DNA from: Alistipes sp.
GTDB taxonomy: Bacteria; Bacteroidota; Bacteroidia; Bacteroidales; Rikenellaceae
Assembly (NCBI GenBank): GCA_017391665.1
Contig: JAFOXS010000214.1
Location: 1 to 22,278 of the forward strand
Length of the DNA stretch: 22,278 nucleotides
Reading direction: 5' to 3'
Both the position numbers and the translations under genes were made by a program. The notes under the pieces are model-generated. The model was not told where the DNA came from. It searched no databases and worked only from the letters and a program-made list of their open reading frames with translations. Positions 1 through 6,876 of this stretch are shown one piece after another. How positions within the stretch are numbered: the first letter of the stretch is position 1; each line of letters starts with the position of its first letter.

Positions 1-1668
1 AGCCTGCTGATCGGGAGTCTCCTCCCATTGGAACGACGCTTCCATCTCATTCTGCAGATAACTATCGGCCGAGAAGGCAAAGCCCTGGCTCGCCTTACGC
101 TTGGCATAAAGAGCAATCAGTTCGCGAGAAATATCCTTTACGGCCTTCTTGGTAGCCGTTTTCAGCTTCTGCCATGCGCCATTACCCAACTTATAGATCT
201 TGGGCGCTTCGCCCTCGCCGCTCTTGTAGCGCGAGATGCGATGCAGAGAGTGAACATTAACGAAGAGAACATCGTTGTCCTTGTAGACGAGTTTGATGGC
301 CTCATGCAGTTTGCCATTCTCGTTAATCTTCACCAGTCCGCCGAAGCGTCCCACACCGTGGTCGATATGCACCACATAATCGCCCATCTTCAGAGCGTTA
401 AGCTCTGCCACGGTCATCTGCTCATCGCGCTTGATCTCGCCATTGATGCGATAGCGGCGATAGCGGTCAAATATCTGATGGTCAGTGTATAGACAAATCT
501 TCAGGATATTATCTACAAAACCCTCGTGCAGTGTCAGCGAAACGGACTCAAACTCAATGTTGCGACGCCCAATCTGGTGGAAGATATTATCCAGTCGCTC
601 GATCTGCGCCCTGTTCTCCGAGAGGATATAGGTCTTATATCCCTTCAGCATAGAGTCGGAGATATCATCGGCCAGCACCTCAAAATTCTTATTGAACTTG
701 GGCTGGGGTGTCGTGCCGAATGTAACCACGGAGTCGGCTACACGCTCCGCTACGTTATCACGTTGCACACACACTCTACACTCAGCCATATCGGCGAGCA
801 GATTCTTACGGCTCGTAACCAGAGTATCAATCTTCGACGGTTCCTCCATCTCGGACAGTATGCGACGGCGCAGGTCATTGACACGCTTGAATACATACTC
901 GGCATCGTAGAACCAGCATGTGGCATCGCCCGCAAAGCGTATAAGCGACACCTTCTCCATCTCGTTATGGTTCAGATTAGGGATAATCTCCACCTCATCG
1001 GCTTTATCGTGCGAGAGCTGACTCGAGATATTGAAACGACGGATAGAGTCAATCTCGTCACCAAAGAAATCGAAACGGAACGGACGGCTCTCCGAGAATG
1101 AGAAGACATCGACAATACCTCCACGCAGGGAGTACTGTCCCGGCTCATATACAAAGTCCACCTGCTGGAATCCACGTTCGATGAGTTGCTCCTCGAGCTT
1201 TACGATTGAGATGCTCTCTCCCACCTTGAGGCGTATACTGCGCTCCGAAAGGGTTCTTTCTTCAACAACACGTTCGGCCAACGCCTCGGGATAGGTGCAG
1301 ATAACCAGATAGCCCTTAGAATGATGGCGCAGGGCATTGAGCGTATTGGTGCGCTGCACTACGCCCTGAGCATCCTCGCGGCCATAAACGATCGATCGCT
1401 TATAGGATGTCGGGAAGAAGTGCACACAATCCTCATCAAGAAGCGCGTAGAAATCGTTGAGCATATATGCCGCAGCATCACGATCCTCCGCCACGAAGAT
1501 ATGCACACCACCTGCACGTCGGGCCAAAGCCGCCGAATAAAGCGAAAGAGCCCCACCGACCAAATTCTCAAGATGGACGGTAACGCTCTTTTTGCTATGT
1601 TCTTTAAGCAACGTCTTGAAGGGCTGTGAACCCTCTACACGTTGCAGGATATTCTCTATACTCTCCAC
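1..1668 (-). CDS. mfd: Transcription-repair coupling factor Mfd, N-terminal 556 residues (runs off left edge)
   Basis: Mfd removes RNA polymerase stalled at DNA lesions and recruits UvrA to start nucleotide excision repair. The reverse-strand reading frame is open from 1668 to the window edge. It shows the UvrB-like N-terminal part (for example FVYEPGQYSLRGGIVDVFS, then FDFFGDEIDSIRRF), then the RNA-polymerase-interacting CarD/TRCF-type module (MGDYVVHIDHGVGRFGGL, about residues 450-465), and ends in the start of the translocase, SYLQNEMEASFQWEETPDQ. The helicase motor and the C-terminal regulatory domain lie beyond the window. No ATG exists near the 5' end in this frame: an in-frame TGA inside the end of rng closes it upstream, so GTG at 1668 is the only sensible start, giving MESIENILQRVEG. 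The gene lies 41 bases after rng and is probably cotranscribed with it. Confidence 0.93.
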   Translation of the reverse strand, partial: MESIENILQRVEGSQPFKTLLKEHSKKSVTVHLENLVGGALSLYSAALARRAGGVHIFVAEDRDAAAYMLNDFYALLDEDCVHFFPTSYKRSIVYGREDAQGVVQRTNTLNALRHHSKGYLVICTYPEALAERVVEERTLSERSIRLKVGESISIVKLEEQLIERGFQQVDFVYEPGQYSLRGGIVDVFSFSESRPFRFDFFGDEIDSIRRFNISSQLSHDKADEVEIIPNLNHNEMEKVSLIRFAGDATCWFYDAEYVFKRVNDLRRRILSEMEEPSKIDTLVTSRKNLLADMAECRVCVQRDNVAERVADSVVTFGTTPQPKFNKNFEVLADDISDSMLKGYKTYILSENRAQIERLDNIFHQIGRRNIEFESVSLTLHEGFVDNILKICLYTDHQIFDRYRRYRINGEIKRDEQMTVAELNALKMGDYVVHIDHGVGRFGGLVKINENGKLHEAIKLVYKDNDVLFVNVHSLHRISRYKSGEGEAPKIYKLGNGAWQKLKTATKKAVKDISRELIALYAKRKASQGFAFSADSYLQNEMEASFQWEETPDQQA

Positions 1669-1709
1669 ATTGCAGAGATTTTTATCACTTCTTCTCCCCT
1701 TTTCTGCGG

Positions 1710-3257
1710 CTACTCAACAAGCAGCTCGCCCGACTTATCGAGGAATCTGACATCGATCATACCCAGACTCTGGTCGGCCACAACCTTCAGCGAAATCTTA
1801 TAGCGCCAAGCCCAGCGACGACGCAGCGACAGGAAACCGGCGCAGAGATATGATGCCACATATGGGCTCACACGCAGTGTGATATGCTTTACTCCACGAT
1901 CCTCAACCAGAAACTGAATCTGATTCTCCAACTTGCGATCCAGCAGGACGGTAGGCTCCACACGGCCTGTACCGCCACATGCAGGACAGACATCGGTCAC
2001 ATCCTCCACAGCCACGGGACGCACCCTCTGGCGAGTGATCTGCATAAGTCCGAACTTGGTAAGGGGCAGAATCGTATGCTTGGCCTTATCGCCAGCCATA
2101 AGCTTATGCATCTCCTCGTAAAGCAGCTGACGGTTCTGCGCCTTGTGCAGGTCGATAAAGTCGATGATGACAATACCACCCAAATCGCGCAAACGCAACT
2201 GTCGGGCTATCTCCTTGGCGGCAGCCAGATTGACGGTCATGGCTGTCTCCTCCTGGTTATCCTCGGCTTTGGTTCTATTACCCGAATTGACGTCAATGAC
2301 GTTCATAGCCTCGGTGTGCTCGATGATAAGATAGGCTCCGCGCTTGAGCGAAACATACTTGGCAAAGAGCGACTTGATCTGTTTCGATATGTCGAAGTTG
2401 TCGAAGATGGGCACCGTACCGCGGTACAGCTTGACGATCTTCTCCAACTGGGGGTCGATGATTTTGATATAGTTTTTAATCTCACGATACATCGCCTCGT
2501 CATCGACCGTAATTTGCGAGAAGGTCGAATTGAGCGAATCGCGGATTATAGTATTTGCACGGCTCATCTCGCTCATCAGCAGCGAGGGAGCCTCTTGCTT
2601 GCGTATGTTACCTACAGCCTTGTTCCATCGCTCAATGAGCGAAAGGATATCCTGCTCGATGTCGGCATCGTTTGCCTCGGCGGCTGCGGTGCGTATGATA
2701 ACGCCAAAATTTTTGGGAAGTACGCCCGCGGCAATACGGCGCAGACGTTTCTTGGTATCCGTCGAACGGATCTTTTGAGATATGGAGATCTTGCTCGTAA
2801 ATGGCACCAGCACCACGTTGCGGCCTGCCAGCGATATATCGGCCGTCAGACGTGGGCCCTTGGTCGAGATAGCCTCCTTGGCCACCTGCACCATAACAGT
2901 CTGTCCCACCTGAAGATACGATGTAATCTTGCCCTGCTTATCAATATTGGGTTCAAGTTTCATCGTCTCCACCTTCACTCCTCGTCGGCCGGGCTGACGA
3001 CTATCGACAACCTTCTGCAACGAGAGGAATTGGCTTCCCAAATCGAGATAGTGGATAAAAGCGTCCTTTTCGTGTCCTATATTGACGAAAGCGGCGTTCA
3101 ATCCCGGCATAATTTTACGCACCTTACCCAGATAGATGTCGCCGACAGAAAAACCAGTCTTACACTGTTCCTTACTCAGCTCCACAAGAACCTTATCCTC
3201 GCAAAGAGCAATGGTGATCTCGGTCGGGGTAACGTTGATTACTAACTCTCGATTCAT
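1710..3257 (-). CDS. rng: Ribonuclease G (RNase E/G family)
   Basis: Endoribonuclease that cuts single-stranded AU-rich RNA, matures rRNA 5' ends and starts mRNA decay in the cytoplasm. The 515 residues match the usual RNase G length. An S1 RNA-binding domain occupies about residues 35-130 (GDIYLGKVRKIMPGLNAAFVNIG). The catalytic DNase I-like part has both metal-binding aspartates, D322 in IDVNSGNRTK and D366 in GGIVIIDFIDL. The Zn-link pair is C424 and C427 in DVCPACGGTG. There is no long C-terminal degradosome scaffold, which separates it from RNase E. The gene follows the small basic protein gene after a 102-base spacer that contains a strong hairpin and leaves no room for its own promoter beyond the hairpin. 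It therefore probably depends on transcription coming from the HU promoter. Confidence 0.96.
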   Translation of the reverse strand: MNRELVINVTPTEITIALCEDKVLVELSKEQCKTGFSVGDIYLGKVRKIMPGLNAAFVNIGHEKDAFIHYLDLGSQFLSLQKVVDSRQPGRRGVKVETMKLEPNIDKQGKITSYLQVGQTVMVQVAKEAISTKGPRLTADISLAGRNVVLVPFTSKISISQKIRSTDTKKRLRRIAAGVLPKNFGVIIRTAAAEANDADIEQDILSLIERWNKAVGNIRKQEAPSLLMSEMSRANTIIRDSLNSTFSQITVDDEAMYREIKNYIKIIDPQLEKIVKLYRGTVPIFDNFDISKQIKSLFAKYVSLKRGAYLIIEHTEAMNVIDVNSGNRTKAEDNQEETAMTVNLAAAKEIARQLRLRDLGGIVIIDFIDLHKAQNRQLLYEEMHKLMAGDKAKHTILPLTKFGLMQITRQRVRPVAVEDVTDVCPACGGTGRVEPTVLLDRKLENQIQFLVEDRGVKHITLRVSPYVASYLCAGFLSLRRRWAWRYKISLKVVADQSLGMIDVRFLDKSGELLVE

Positions 3258-3281
3258 TGTAAATGATTATTAAAAATAGGT

Positions 3282-3318
3282 AAAGGTAAAGGGCGTTAAA
3301 CAAATACCCTTTACCTTT
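3282..3318 (-). terminator. 12-bp hairpin in the rng leader (terminator, attenuator or RNA-stability element)
   Basis: AAAGGTAAAGGG at 3282-3293 pairs perfectly with CCCTTTACCTTT at 3307-3318 across a 13-base loop. Read on the minus strand, the stem is followed after four bases by a TTTTT run, as in a weak intrinsic terminator. It lies between the 29-codon gene and rng, with only 24 bases from its foot to the rng start codon. It could lower transcription into rng or be a target for RNase G self-control; the sequence does not decide between these. Confidence 0.6.
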
Positions 3319-3359
3319 CATTCTACCTACTTGCTAACGCAGTTTTTCCGCAAAGAAGA

Positions 3360-3449
3360 TTACTTCTTCTTATGACGGTTCTTACGAAGACGCTTCTTAC
3401 GCTTGTGCGTAGCCATCTTATGACGCTTGTGCTTCTTTCCGTTTGGCAT
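3360..3449 (-). CDS. 29-residue highly basic protein, AURKAIP1/COX24-domain type, probable small ribosomal protein
   Basis: The product starts MPNGKKHKRHKMATHKRKKR and ends LRKNRHKKK; more than half of its residues are Lys, Arg or His. Tiny proteins of this pattern are conserved across Bacteroidota and are often named AURKAIP1/COX24 domain-containing protein, after the mitochondrial ribosomal protein mS38. I recall a Bacteroidota-specific small ribosomal protein called bL38 being described from Flavobacterium ribosome structures and think this may be the same family, but cannot confirm it here. It sits 33 bases downstream of the HU gene and upstream of rng. That context fits growth-linked ribosome or RNA functions. 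The frame is clean, begins with ATG and ends with TAA. Confidence 0.85.
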   Translation of the reverse strand: MPNGKKHKRHKMATHKRKKRLRKNRHKKK

Positions 3450-3482
3450 AGTCTTATTTGTTTTAATTGGTTATTAAGTGTC

Positions 3483-3755
3483 TTACTTAATCTTTGCAAT
3501 AAAGCTCTTAGCGGGCTTGAATGCGGGGATGTTGTGCTCGGGAATGGTGATGGTAGTGTTCTTAGAGATGTTACGAGCTACCTTGGTTGCACGCTTCTTG
3601 ATGATAAAGCTACCAAAACCGCGCAAATATACATTGTTCTGCTCAGCGAGCGAATTTCTTACGTTCTCCATGAATGCCTCTACGATAGTCTGTACCAAAA
3701 CCTTCTCGGCACCAGTACTCTTGGCAATCTCATTAACGATATCAGCCTTAGTCAT
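3483..3755 (-). CDS. HU/IHF-family DNA-binding protein
   Basis: Small nucleoid protein that binds and bends DNA as a dimer. The 90 residues fit the family exactly: the helical dimerisation part MTKADIVNEIAKSTGAEK, the beta-arm entry NVYLRGFGSFIIKKR, the proline-bearing arm tip region (TITIPEHNIPAF) and the C-terminal helix KPAKSFIAKIK. The arm has the usual IPEHNIPAFKP pattern of Bacteroidota HU proteins. It is the first gene of the unit HU, small basic protein, rng, mfd. A perfect primary-sigma promoter lies about 50 bases upstream of its ATG. Confidence 0.96.
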   Translation of the reverse strand: MTKADIVNEIAKSTGAEKVLVQTIVEAFMENVRNSLAEQNNVYLRGFGSFIIKKRATKVARNISKNTTITIPEHNIPAFKPAKSFIAKIK

Positions 3756-3800
3756 AGTAATTACTTATTTATAATTTAACATTTAGTTCCGTTTGGAGTG

Positions 3801-3831
3801 CAAATGTACTACAATTTTAATGATTAACAAA
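3801..3831 (-). promoter_or_regulatory. Bacteroidota primary promoter for the HU-rng-mfd unit
   Basis: On the minus strand a TTTG box (3828-3831) is followed by a 19-base AT-rich spacer and TACATTTG (3801-3808). This matches the Bacteroides consensus TTTG, N19-21, TAnnTTTG at every fixed base. Transcription would start near 3795, giving a leader of about 40 bases before the HU ATG at 3755. Confidence 0.8.
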
Positions 3832-3901
3832 CTAAAATTGTGTTTTTTTTCTAGTAAATCAGCATCTTCTGCTCGCCCGGCTCAAAAACCATGCTACTTG
3901 G

Positions 3902-4324
3902 CTATGGCATTTGGTTAAAGGCCATTGCAAGCCCCTCTACAGCCTTATCCAGACCTTCCTGCAGTTTACCGCCGATCATCATGCGCATCATCATATTCAA
4001 ATCGGCATGCAGCACCAGACGCATGCGGGTATCGTTTTCGCTCACCTCATGCAACTGAATCCAGAACGAAAAGTCGATAGGCACACCACCCTTCTCCTCG
4101 TCAGCAGTGATTCTGATATGCTTGTTCTCCACACGCTCGACAATACGCAGCGCAACGGTAAAACCTTTAACCTTAAAAGAGCATGTATCCTCATTAGCCT
4201 GCCACTCCTCGACTTTATCCTGGAGCGCAGGGGTGAGCATATCGAAACGTGTAATAAAGGGGTAAATACGATTTACATTCTTTAGCACCTGCTGCTGTTT
4301 CGACTGATATTTTTCCAATCCCAT
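3902..4324 (-). CDS. SRPBCC-fold (START/polyketide-cyclase-like) protein of unknown ligand
   Basis: A 140-residue soluble protein with the helix-grip pattern: an N-terminal strand, a helix (ITRFDMLTPALQDKVEEW), a central sheet (CSFKVKGFTVALRIVERVENKHIRI, then FSFWIQLHEV, then TRMRLVLHADL) and a long C-terminal helix (LQEGLDKAVEGLAMAFNQMP). Short SRPBCC proteins of this kind are common in Bacteroidota and probably bind a hydrophobic ligand, but no function is established. It lies 24 bases after dsbD and so is probably in the same transcript. No signal peptide is visible, so it should be cytoplasmic. The run MMMRMMIGGK before the last helix is unusually rich in methionine. Confidence 0.8.
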   Translation of the reverse strand: MGLEKYQSKQQQVLKNVNRIYPFITRFDMLTPALQDKVEEWQANEDTCSFKVKGFTVALRIVERVENKHIRITADEEKGGVPIDFSFWIQLHEVSENDTRMRLVLHADLNMMMRMMIGGKLQEGLDKAVEGLAMAFNQMP

Positions 4325-4348
4325 AGATTTCTCAAATTAATATATAAA

Positions 4349-6331
4349 CTATTTACCTGCCTTATAGGCCTCAACGCCACTCTGCAGGAAGTTGATAAAG
4401 CCCTGCACATCGAGATCGTAACCGCGCGGTGTAACCATAGGCTCACCCGTGTGGCCCTGCAGCACGTAGTAAGGCTGCGCATTCACGCCATAGGTCTTCA
4501 GTGCGTAGTATGAGTTGATCTTGCCCAGAGTCTTGAGCACCTTGCCGGCATCGGTTGTAACCCAGTCAGCCTCATCAACCTTGAGTTTATCGTCGGCATA
4601 AAGGGCTACAACAACATACTCATTGCGCAGGATATCCAGCACGCGGGGATCCGACCATACGCGAGCCTCCATCTCACGGCAGTTCACGCAGCCGTGACCC
4701 GTAAAGTCGATAAACAGGGGCTTATCCACCTGCTTTGCATATGCCGCAGCCTCCTCAAGATCGAAGAAACCCTCCAAACCGAGCGGAAGCTCCAGCACAT
4801 CGCCATACTTCACACCCGTCGCAGGGGTAGCCGTATGCTCCGATGTGGCAGCACTGCCCGAACCCATAACAAAGTCCTGCGACTGGATGGGAGGCAGATA
4901 ACCCGAGAGTGCCTTCAGAGGCGCGCCCCACATACCAGGGATCATATATACCACGAATGAGAATACGATAATTGCCAGAATGAGGCGTGGTACTGAGAGG
5001 AAAGGCATATCGCTGTCGTGCTTGAACTTGAGCTTGCCCAGCAGATACAATCCCATCAGCGAGAAGATGGCAATCCACAATGCCAGATACACCTCACGGT
5101 CGAGCAGCCCCCAGTGGTATGTCTGATCAGCCACGCTGAGGAACTTAAGACCCAAAGCCAACTCAGCAAAACCCAGAACGACCTTTACAGAGTTGAGCCA
5201 TCCGCCACTCTTGGGCAGCTGCTTGAGCCATGTGGGGAAGAGGGCAAACAGAGTAAAGGGTAATGCGAATACTATCGAGAAGGCCAGCATGGTGATGATG
5301 GGAGTCCAGAACTCACCCGATGTTGACTGAATCAATACAGAACCTACGATGGGACCCGTACATGAGAATGATACAAGCACCAGAGTAAGAGCCATGAAGA
5401 AGATACCGGCAAGGCCACCCTTATCTGACTTGGAGTCGCTGTCGTTGACCAGTTTCTCGGGCAGAACAATCTCAAATGCACCGAAGAACGATGCAGCGAA
5501 GATCATAAATACAGCGAAGAAGATCAGGTTGGGCAACCAGTGTGTTGCAAGCCAGTTGAAGATATCGGCCGTCACGGCATCGCCACCGATAAGCCATGTA
5601 AGCATGATAATCACGGCAATAGGCACGGTGTAGAGTGTAACGATAAAGAGGCCATACATCAACGCGCGGAAACGACCGCGGGCAACCGAACCCGAACCCT
5701 TAAGGAAGAATGATACAGTCATCGGGATCATGGGGAATACGCAAGGTGTGAGCAAAGCCACCAGAGCCCAGCCCATAGCGCTCAGAATAAAGCTCCACAG
5801 CGAGCCACCCTTAGCCACTGCATTAGCCGCGGCAGCGCTCTCCTCGATATTGGGAGCAGAGGCCTCCGCCACAGGATTTCCTACCTTAATAGAAAAATCT
5901 CGCTCGCCATTGACGCACTGATCGCTGCATGCCTGCCACTCCGCCAGACACTTAACAATAGCGCCCTGCGGTGCACGCACTACCTGCGAGAAGACAACAT
6001 CGCCCTCGTAGTGACCAATCTCCATCTCGAAAATATCGTCATATGCTCGTACTGACTCAACGCTTGCCGTTACGCCACCTACAAGTTCATAACCCTCAAC
6101 AGGATCGAAAGTAAAGGTTGTAGCCAGAGGACCTCCCTCATAGGGACCCAGGTCATACATATGCCACCCCTCGGCGACCGACGCCTTGAAGTCGATACGA
6201 TACTCACCATCGGCTACCTGCTCGACAGATGTACTCCATGATACGGGATCAAAGAGCTGAGGCTGCGCCATAGCCGACAGGGAGGTCAGCACCACAGCCA
6301 ATGTCAAAAAGATATTCTTCACGAAATTCAT
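4349..6331 (-). CDS. dsbD: Thiol:disulfide interchange protein DsbD
   Basis: Carries reducing power from cytoplasmic thioredoxin across the inner membrane to periplasmic thiol proteins and the cytochrome c maturation route. All three parts are present in 660 residues. A signal peptide (cleavage likely after AMA at residue 22) precedes the periplasmic N-domain, whose cysteine pair C135/C139 lies in WQACSDQCVNG. The membrane domain (about 180-470) has C197 in LTPCVFPMIPMTVSFF and C324 in SFSCTGPIVGS, the redox pair of the transmembrane relay. The C-terminal thioredoxin-like domain has C548/C551 in FTGHGCVNCREME. It is the first gene of its unit and is followed by the SRPBCC gene. Its promoter overlaps the terminator of the upstream operon. 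Confidence 0.95.
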   Translation of the reverse strand: MNFVKNIFLTLAVVLTSLSAMAQPQLFDPVSWSTSVEQVADGEYRIDFKASVAEGWHMYDLGPYEGGPLATTFTFDPVEGYELVGGVTASVESVRAYDDIFEMEIGHYEGDVVFSQVVRAPQGAIVKCLAEWQACSDQCVNGERDFSIKVGNPVAEASAPNIEESAAAANAVAKGGSLWSFILSAMGWALVALLTPCVFPMIPMTVSFFLKGSGSVARGRFRALMYGLFIVTLYTVPIAVIIMLTWLIGGDAVTADIFNWLATHWLPNLIFFAVFMIFAASFFGAFEIVLPEKLVNDSDSKSDKGGLAGIFFMALTLVLVSFSCTGPIVGSVLIQSTSGEFWTPIITMLAFSIVFALPFTLFALFPTWLKQLPKSGGWLNSVKVVLGFAELALGLKFLSVADQTYHWGLLDREVYLALWIAIFSLMGLYLLGKLKFKHDSDMPFLSVPRLILAIIVFSFVVYMIPGMWGAPLKALSGYLPPIQSQDFVMGSGSAATSEHTATPATGVKYGDVLELPLGLEGFFDLEEAAAYAKQVDKPLFIDFTGHGCVNCREMEARVWSDPRVLDILRNEYVVVALYADDKLKVDEADWVTTDAGKVLKTLGKINSYYALKTYGVNAQPYYVLQGHTGEPMVTPRGYDLDVQGFINFLQSGVEAYKAGK

Positions 6332-6401
6332 ATTTTATTTTTATTTATTTCCTTGTTCTCACCCGCCCCACGATGCATGGAGGGAGCTATCTAGCAAGTC
6401 G

Positions 6402-6433
6402 CAAAAGTAGAAAAAAAAACAGATTCCTGCAAA
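6402..6433 (-). promoter_or_regulatory. Promoter of dsbD, overlapping the upstream terminator
   Basis: On the minus strand TTTG (6430-6433), a 20-base spacer and TACTTTTG (6402-6409) match the TTTG-N19-21-TAnnTTTG consensus at all fixed bases. The TTTG box lies in the loop of the hairpin at 6416-6447, and the nine-T run of that terminator forms most of the spacer. The predicted leader before the dsbD ATG at 6331 is about 65 bases. Confidence 0.75.
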
Positions 6434-6447
6434 TAAGAACCTGTTTT
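6410..6447 (-). terminator. Intrinsic terminator of the NUDIX-porX-tsaE unit
   Basis: In minus-strand RNA AAAACAGGUUC (6447-6437) pairs with GAAUCUGUUUU (6426-6416), 11 base pairs with one G-U, around a 10-base loop, and runs straight into a T tract (nine Ts at 6411-6419). The hairpin starts 14 bases after the tsaE stop codon. Confidence 0.85.
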
Positions 6448-6460
6448 ATAGCACTTTTTA

Positions 6461-6874
6461 CTACTCTATTTCAAAAATTCGCTGCTCATCATCGCCCACC
6501 GTGATGCGTACCACCATGGCATCGTCGGGAATAAGCGGCTCGATTTTCTCGGGCCACTCCACCAGACACAGGTCGCCCGAGTAGAAATACTCCTCATAAC
6601 CAAGGTCGAACACCTCCTCAATACGATCGATGCGATAAAAGTCGAAGTGATATATGCGGCACTCGCTGCCCTCATATTGGTTCACCAGCGCAAACGTAGG
6701 ACTTGTCACCGTATCCTCCGCACCGAGCAGCGCAGCGATACGGCTCACAAGCGTAGTCTTGCCGGCACCCATACCTCCACGCAGGAGCACCACGGTACGA
6801 CCATCGAGCGAGTTGATAACCTCCTCGGCAACGCGTGGCAAATCGGACAGTGCATCTATCTCTATTCTCTTCAT
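6461..6874 (-). CDS. tsaE: tRNA threonylcarbamoyladenosine biosynthesis ATPase TsaE
   Basis: Universal bacterial ATPase that works with TsaB and TsaD to put threonylcarbamoyl on A37 of ANN-decoding tRNAs. The 137 residues hold the Walker A loop GGMGAGKTT (33-41), the family stretch TSPTFALVNQYEG, then IYHFDFYRID and LCLVEWPEKIEPLIP, all in normal order and spacing. It starts two bases after the stop of the PorX-like gene, so the two are almost certainly translated from one message, and it is the last gene before the terminator. TsaB and TsaD are not in the window. Confidence 0.95.
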   Translation of the reverse strand: MKRIEIDALSDLPRVAEEVINSLDGRTVVLLRGGMGAGKTTLVSRIAALLGAEDTVTSPTFALVNQYEGSECRIYHFDFYRIDRIEEVFDLGYEEYFYSGDLCLVEWPEKIEPLIPDDAMVVRITVGDDEQRIFEIE

Positions 6875-6876
6875 AA

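Noticed and set aside
28..1101. Two plus-strand open frames of 154 and 191 codons
   Set aside because: Both are antisense to the clear Mfd reading frame, which carries family motifs along the same stretch.
1884..3245. A 453-codon open frame on the plus strand opposite rng
   Set aside because: It lies entirely antisense to a gene with intact catalytic motifs, contains no recognisable domain, and has the Leu/His/Ile-rich look of a reverse-complement shadow.
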